In this document: one piece after another, positions 60,161 to 64,000 of the stretch
How positions within the stretch are numbered: the first letter of the stretch is position 1
How the letters are laid out: each line of letters opens with the position of its first letter
NCBI GenBank assembly: GCA_030549495.1
Contig: JAUIRK010000959.1
Coordinates: 186,001 to 250,000, forward strand
Direction: 5' to 3'
DNA: 64,000 bases
Origin: Nectonema munidae
Taxonomy: Eukaryota > Nematomorpha > Nectonematoida > Nectonematidae
Translations under genes and position numbers: made by a program
The notes under the pieces: generated by a model
Databases searched by the model: none
What the model saw: the letters and a program-made list of their open reading frames with translations, nothing else
What the model was told of the DNA's origin: nothing

Positions 60161-61671
60161 TTAAAAAATAAATTTACCATTTGGATCTTCATCTGACATT
60201 CTTTTCATTTTATACGATACAGTCTTACTTGTTCTTATACGTTTTCTTTGACCTGGTTTTTTTGCTACATTTGTTTTAAAAGGCACTAAAAGCTCACCTC
60301 CCCTTGAAATTATGTCACTTTTCTTTTTTGTTAAGTTTTTAACTGGATGATTATCATCGATTCCATATTTTAAGTATGAAATATAATCACTTTGCCCACT
60401 AAGAGATAGATCTATTAGTTTTTGGTCCCTTCCTAGCATTTCGATCATTTCTGACAGTCTTTTATTTTTCCAATTAATATTCAATTTAAAAATGTGATTT
60501 TTACTTTCAGAAATATTATTTTTCCACATTAATGGAATATCATATTTCATTCTTGGTAATACAACGTGAGTTTTGATTATTTCGATTAAGTTTTTCAAAT
60601 AAGAATCAAAATTATTACAGAATTTATTATTGATAATATTGACTAAATAATAAAATTCTGATAAAGATTTTGAACAAATTAAACCTTTTTTAGAAAATAA
60701 TAAATTATTTAAAACTTTGAATTCATTATTTTTCAAATTTTGATGCTTTTTATTATGGAAACTAAATTTTCTTTTAGATGCCTAGTACAAAAAATTAGTG
60801 TTAGGTCAACGAATGTATTTTTAAGTCCTTTAACAAGTGCTTTTTCTTGATCACAACCTATAATTAAGGGATAGTCTATGAGTTTTGTTTTTATATTATT
60901 GAAAAAATGAGAATATGTCTCAAAACTACAATCCTAGTGTAGGAAAAGGGGCCCAAGAATGATAGGATTTGTGTTTTTAACTTTTCTTAACATCCTTTTG
61001 TCTTGAAACACAAAGAAGGTCAAGTAAAGAGGACTTAAATTAAAAGTTCGGTCTATTCCGATAATGTAATTATTTTTAATAGCCATGTTTAGATGGTTAA
61101 TTTGAGTAGTATAAAGGATGAATGCAGGAGTGTTGGAAGAATAACAAGATTGTATAAATCGATGGCCCTTATGAATTGAGTTGAGTAAAAAAAGAAGTTT
61201 CACCTTGGTGAATTTGTTGTTTAATGAAGTTTTTAACTTGGAAGGGTGTTTTAAAATAAGGACATATGTTTGTTTTCGAATTACCATATGATAGTGGAAC
61301 TGAAAAAGACCCGATATATTCATATGTGATTAAATTTAGTAGCTTTTTTTAGGAAAGGTTTCAAAATATTAAATTCTTCTTTTAAAGTTACTGTTGTTTT
61401 TTAAAAAAGAATAATATCTCTTTAAAATAAATCCTTCGCTTAAGTTAGATTTTTTTTTAAATTTAACTAGCTCGTTATCATTACTTAGTATATAATTGTA
61501 TTTTTGCAATGTATTTGAGAACCAGGCTCCACAATCATCGATATATAAATTTCTTTCTTTTTCAGGCATTTTTAATAGAAAAGATATATTTTTCTTGAAC
61601 CCTTTAGGAACTTCTTTGAAGAACGATTTATGTGCAAATGATATAAAATCAAAACATTCTTTCAATTTCAA
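60161..61671 (-). pseudogene. Mutator-like (MULE) transposase
   Basis: MULE transposases cut and paste elements with long inverted ends. On the minus strand the N-terminal part (61671-61369) has DDCGAWFSNTLQKYNY. After a frame change comes NYIIGIDRTFNLSPLYLTFF with the first catalytic Asp (about 61065), then NPIILGPLFLH. In the next frame follows IIGCDQEKALVKGLKNTF with the second Asp (about 60855) and FCTRHLKENL, the usual C-x-x-H after it. The last part (60736-60161) contains NNISESKNHIFK with the Glu of the triad (about 60520) and a basic C-terminus (KPGQRKRIRTSK). The whole DDE triad is present, but at least three frame changes break the gene. Its terminal repeats were not identified. A relative could mobilise the iterated-end elements of this window. 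Confidence 0.85.
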
Positions 61672-61719
61672 AAATGTAGCATTTAGTCCTTTGAATGATG
61701 AGCTAGGAGTAAAATGAGA

Positions 61720-62280
61720 AAAATAATCATGATAATTTTTTATGGAATTAAATTTAGAAAAAATTAGATTTAATATTTAAATTTTTATAAAAAGTTCATT
61801 ATTAAATTTATTTTTCCAAAAAATATTTTATTTTTAGTTATTCACTCACAATTAGTCAGTTTGTGAGGTTAAATAGTTAGTTTAATAAAAAGTATTTTAT
61901 CATTTTTAATCGGCGAAGAAGCACAAAATCTCTTTTCATAACCTTAAGCTTTCTGTTGTGATGCATAGTACGTGTAATTTTTTTAGTTCATCGTGATAAA
62001 GATTAAAATAATGCTTTCTTTTCATAGTAGGTTTACAGACAACTCACCACAAAACGAACTCGCTCTAAATCATACTAACTAGCCGAGTCTCATTTCTAAC
62101 TAGCCGCCTGGTTAGTTTACCAATTTGCATGTCAAGTTCTATTTAAAATATATAACCATTTATCATTGGTTTTCCTACCTTTTTACTGTAGAGGAAAAGA
62201 TTCAAAACTATTCTTGGAGTGGAATGTATCAATCGAATCTAAAAATAGTGTTGAGTAATCTTAGCCTACTTTTATTTTGA
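61720..62280. other. Unassigned
   Basis: No gene seen. AACTAGCCG words repeat at about 62080-62110. Confidence 0.5.
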
Positions 62281-62285
62281 AAAAA

Positions 62286-62375
62286 ATTATTTTGTTTAAA
62301 AATACCACTGCAGATTTTTTAACAAAAGGCATTCAATGTACAACAAATTCAATGTACGAAGAAGTTAAGTTAATC
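62286..62375 (+). mobile_element. Trace of a Ty1/Copia-type LTR retrotransposon (fossil)
   Basis: A short stretch resembles the end of a Copia-type RNase H (block NTTADFLTKGI, as in the ADxLTK signature). No other part of the element and no LTR pair were recognised. If correctly identified it is a small, old and broken relic. Confidence 0.35.
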
Positions 62376-62500
62376 TAATATTATTATAATAACCACGGAT
62401 AGCCAATTTGGGCCATGGTTTAAAGAGTTAAGTAAATATAATATTTTTATTATAACCACTGATAGGTCATATGCACCATGGTTGTGAAATATCAAAGAGT
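62363..62500. repeat. Direct repeat of about 63 bp
   Basis: AGTTAAGTTAATCTAATATT ... AACCACGGATAG ... CCATGGTT (from 62363) returns as AGTTAAGTAAATATAATATT ... AACCACTGATAG ... CCATGGTT (from 62426). Confidence 0.75.
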
Positions 62501-63355
62501 TCAGTGTGTTTGAGATGACTGTTTTTTACGTAGGTTTCTTGTGGAAGAAAGAAGTTTCTTGGTAGTTACATAGAGTATTGTATTCTAAGGATTATAGGGG
62601 TCTGTTTCTTGTCCTTAAATACAAAATCTCTGAACACAGAAGATAAATAATCATTTGTGTAACTTCTTGGAAAAAAATATAATTTTTCAAATAAAAGTTT
62701 CATAAAACAAAAGTAAAATAAAATTTAAAATTTTTCTGTAATCATTTATTTAAATCAGGTAATTAATTGAGTTAAAACGTATTTGAGAAATTTTGAAATA
62801 AATTAACGACTTTATGTTGGTTTGATTTGTGAAAAATTTTAGTGTCCAGAATAAAATGAAGGAAATCTTTAAAAGTTGAAAAATAAAAAAGGTTGCGGAT
62901 ATCATGAAATAGAATATTCAGGATATGAGTTGGAGTTTGTGTTTCATGAAGGGGTGCATTTAGTGTTGCGGCATATCTAAATACAAAAGGAGTTAACACT
63001 GGGAAGTAAGTATGCCTAGCAGTACTCCGCTTGAAGGGTTCTTTGTTAAGGCGCCAGTTGCTAGATCACAGTACCTGTACGCGCTTGTTCTTTGCGTCCA
63101 CCAGTCTCCTGTTGGCAGTACGCATTTTAGGATATGACAGTTCGAATATTCCTTAAAATACATTTTACATCCTCATTTATCACATTTCACTTATCTCTTT
63201 TCTTCTTTCTTAACATCACGCGCAAGTTCCACGCAAAACCTACGACGTGCACTCATCTTGTTCCAATCTTTTCTTCAATTCCTCTATCTCAAAGACAAAG
63301 TAATAAATTGAGTTGGGACCCCTTGCTACTACAATTAAGTTCGTCTACTTATCGC
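62500..63355. other. Unassigned
   Basis: A less AT-rich patch at 63020-63130 contains GGGAAGTAAGTATG, which would serve as a splice donor, but no open frame leads into it convincingly. Confidence 0.4.
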
Positions 63356-63364
63356 TGCTTTAAA

Positions 63365-63431
63365 ACAGGGTTTCTCAACCGCGGTCCACATGGACCCAGG
63401 GGTACATGAGTAAAAAAGGTTGAGAAACAAG
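63365..63431. mobile_element. Tiny hAT-like foldback (67 bp) with 8-bp duplication
   Basis: GTTTCTCAACC near the left end and GGTTGAGAAAC near the right end form the inverted repeat. The unit is flanked by identical GCTTTAAA at 63357-63364 and 63432-63439. The interior holds GGTCCACATGGACC. Likely an extreme deletion derivative of a hAT element. Confidence 0.75.
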
Positions 63432-63439
63432 GCTTTAAA

Positions 63440-64000
63440 CAAAAAAGCGTTTCATTATCTTTTTGCATTAGAAAAATTGTTGTTGCTCAAATGATAGATT
63501 AAAATAACAAAACAACTAAAATATTTTATTTAGATTAATATAAAAATTAAACAAAAGTTTGTAACAAATTTAAAATGTAAATAAAAACAAATTTGTGCAG
63601 ATTTTGAAACAAACTAAAGTTTTTTTAATCAGTTGTTAAAATAATTATTTGAGTTTCTTCTTGGTGTTGAAAATAGTTTTATCAATTTAATTTAAAAATT
63701 GTAAAGTGTTCGCAAATTTTGATCAAAATTTTTGAGTATGGCATTTTTTTTGAAAATTCAATTTTTTAGAAAATTTTTGAAAGTGAGGGTAATTTATGAT
63801 ATGGAAAAATCTTTTTTTCACAAAATGTTATTTCTAGATTTAAAAATGTAGGAATCGATTGGATCCAGGGTTTTTTCGATTGTAGCTTTTCATTTTAAAA
63901 ATTTTATGTCATATAGAATTAGTATTTTTTATATGTACACGTTTTAAAGTTCATTTTACAAATAAAAAGATGCTTCCTCCTTTGTTTCTTACCAAGGTTA
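63440..64000. other. Unassigned AT-rich sequence
   Basis: No gene, repeat or RNA feature recognised up to the window end. Confidence 0.6.

Noticed and set aside
63020-63130. Host exon with donor GTAAGTATG
   Set aside because: A donor-like site alone; no supporting open frame or acceptor.

Overview
This window is non-coding-dominated, very AT-rich animal DNA with almost no recognisable host gene. It is a dense graveyard of transposable elements. Spliced-looking transposon genes, tRNA-derived SINEs, LINEs, a Helitron, MULEs, hAT elements and many piggyBac copies all point to a metazoan, most likely an invertebrate with a repeat-rich genome. An arthropod such as a parasitic copepod is my guess, but the sequence cannot prove it. 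The standard genetic code fits every reading frame I followed.

Layout. 1-2.2 kb: decayed CR1/Jockey-type LINE (minus strand), cut by the window edge. 2.4-2.85 kb: small element with iterated inverted ends. 3.4-3.6 kb: tRNA-derived SINE with target-site duplication. 4.8-6.6 kb: piggyBac copy D, interrupted by a 0.9-kb MULE-type element carrying a FLYWCH remnant. 7.5-12.1 kb: segment bounded by inverted iterated motifs that holds a candidate host exon and a hAT pseudogene. 12.1-14.6 kb: hAT remnants, including a 1.13-kb element with a perfect 8-bp duplication. 17.9-22.6 kb: piggyBac copies H and G, with a 152-bp tandem repeat between them. 23.4-24.0 kb: minisatellite. 24.7-25.9 kb: diverged direct repeat. 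26.1 kb: possible Ly6-like exon relic. 26.6-28.6 kb: piggyBac copy I. 29.7-34.2 kb: piggyBac copy A, with an intron that hosts a 596-bp MULE-like MITE with a perfect 10-bp duplication. 34.4-34.7 kb: hAT MITE with 8-bp duplication. 37.5-38.7 kb: a perfect (TG)n tract of about 1.2 kb. 39.2-42.8 kb: piggyBac copies F and B side by side. 44.4-47.3 kb: Helitron (Rep, PIF1 helicase, OTU) with a SINE inside its helicase gene. 51.2-55.6 kb: nearly intact LINE inserted in piggyBac copy E with a 5-bp duplication. 57.0-58.5 kb: piggyBac copy C, a clean 302-codon frame lacking the catalytic core. 60.2-61.7 kb: MULE transposase. 62.3 kb: trace of a Copia-type retrotransposon. 63.4 kb: tiny hAT foldback.

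How the parts relate. At least nine piggyBac copies from about five families lie within 53 kb. Five of them (A-E) form one family with shared C-terminal cysteine domain, shared Asn in place of the second C-terminal Asp, and ends like CCCTCGCAGGACG. The MULE transposases are plausible movers of the many small elements whose inverted ends are built from repeated 12-17-bp motifs. That architecture recurs with several different motif sequences and is the most unusual signal in the window.

Limits. All family calls rest on motif recognition by eye. Clade names are approximate. Candidate host exons are weakly supported.
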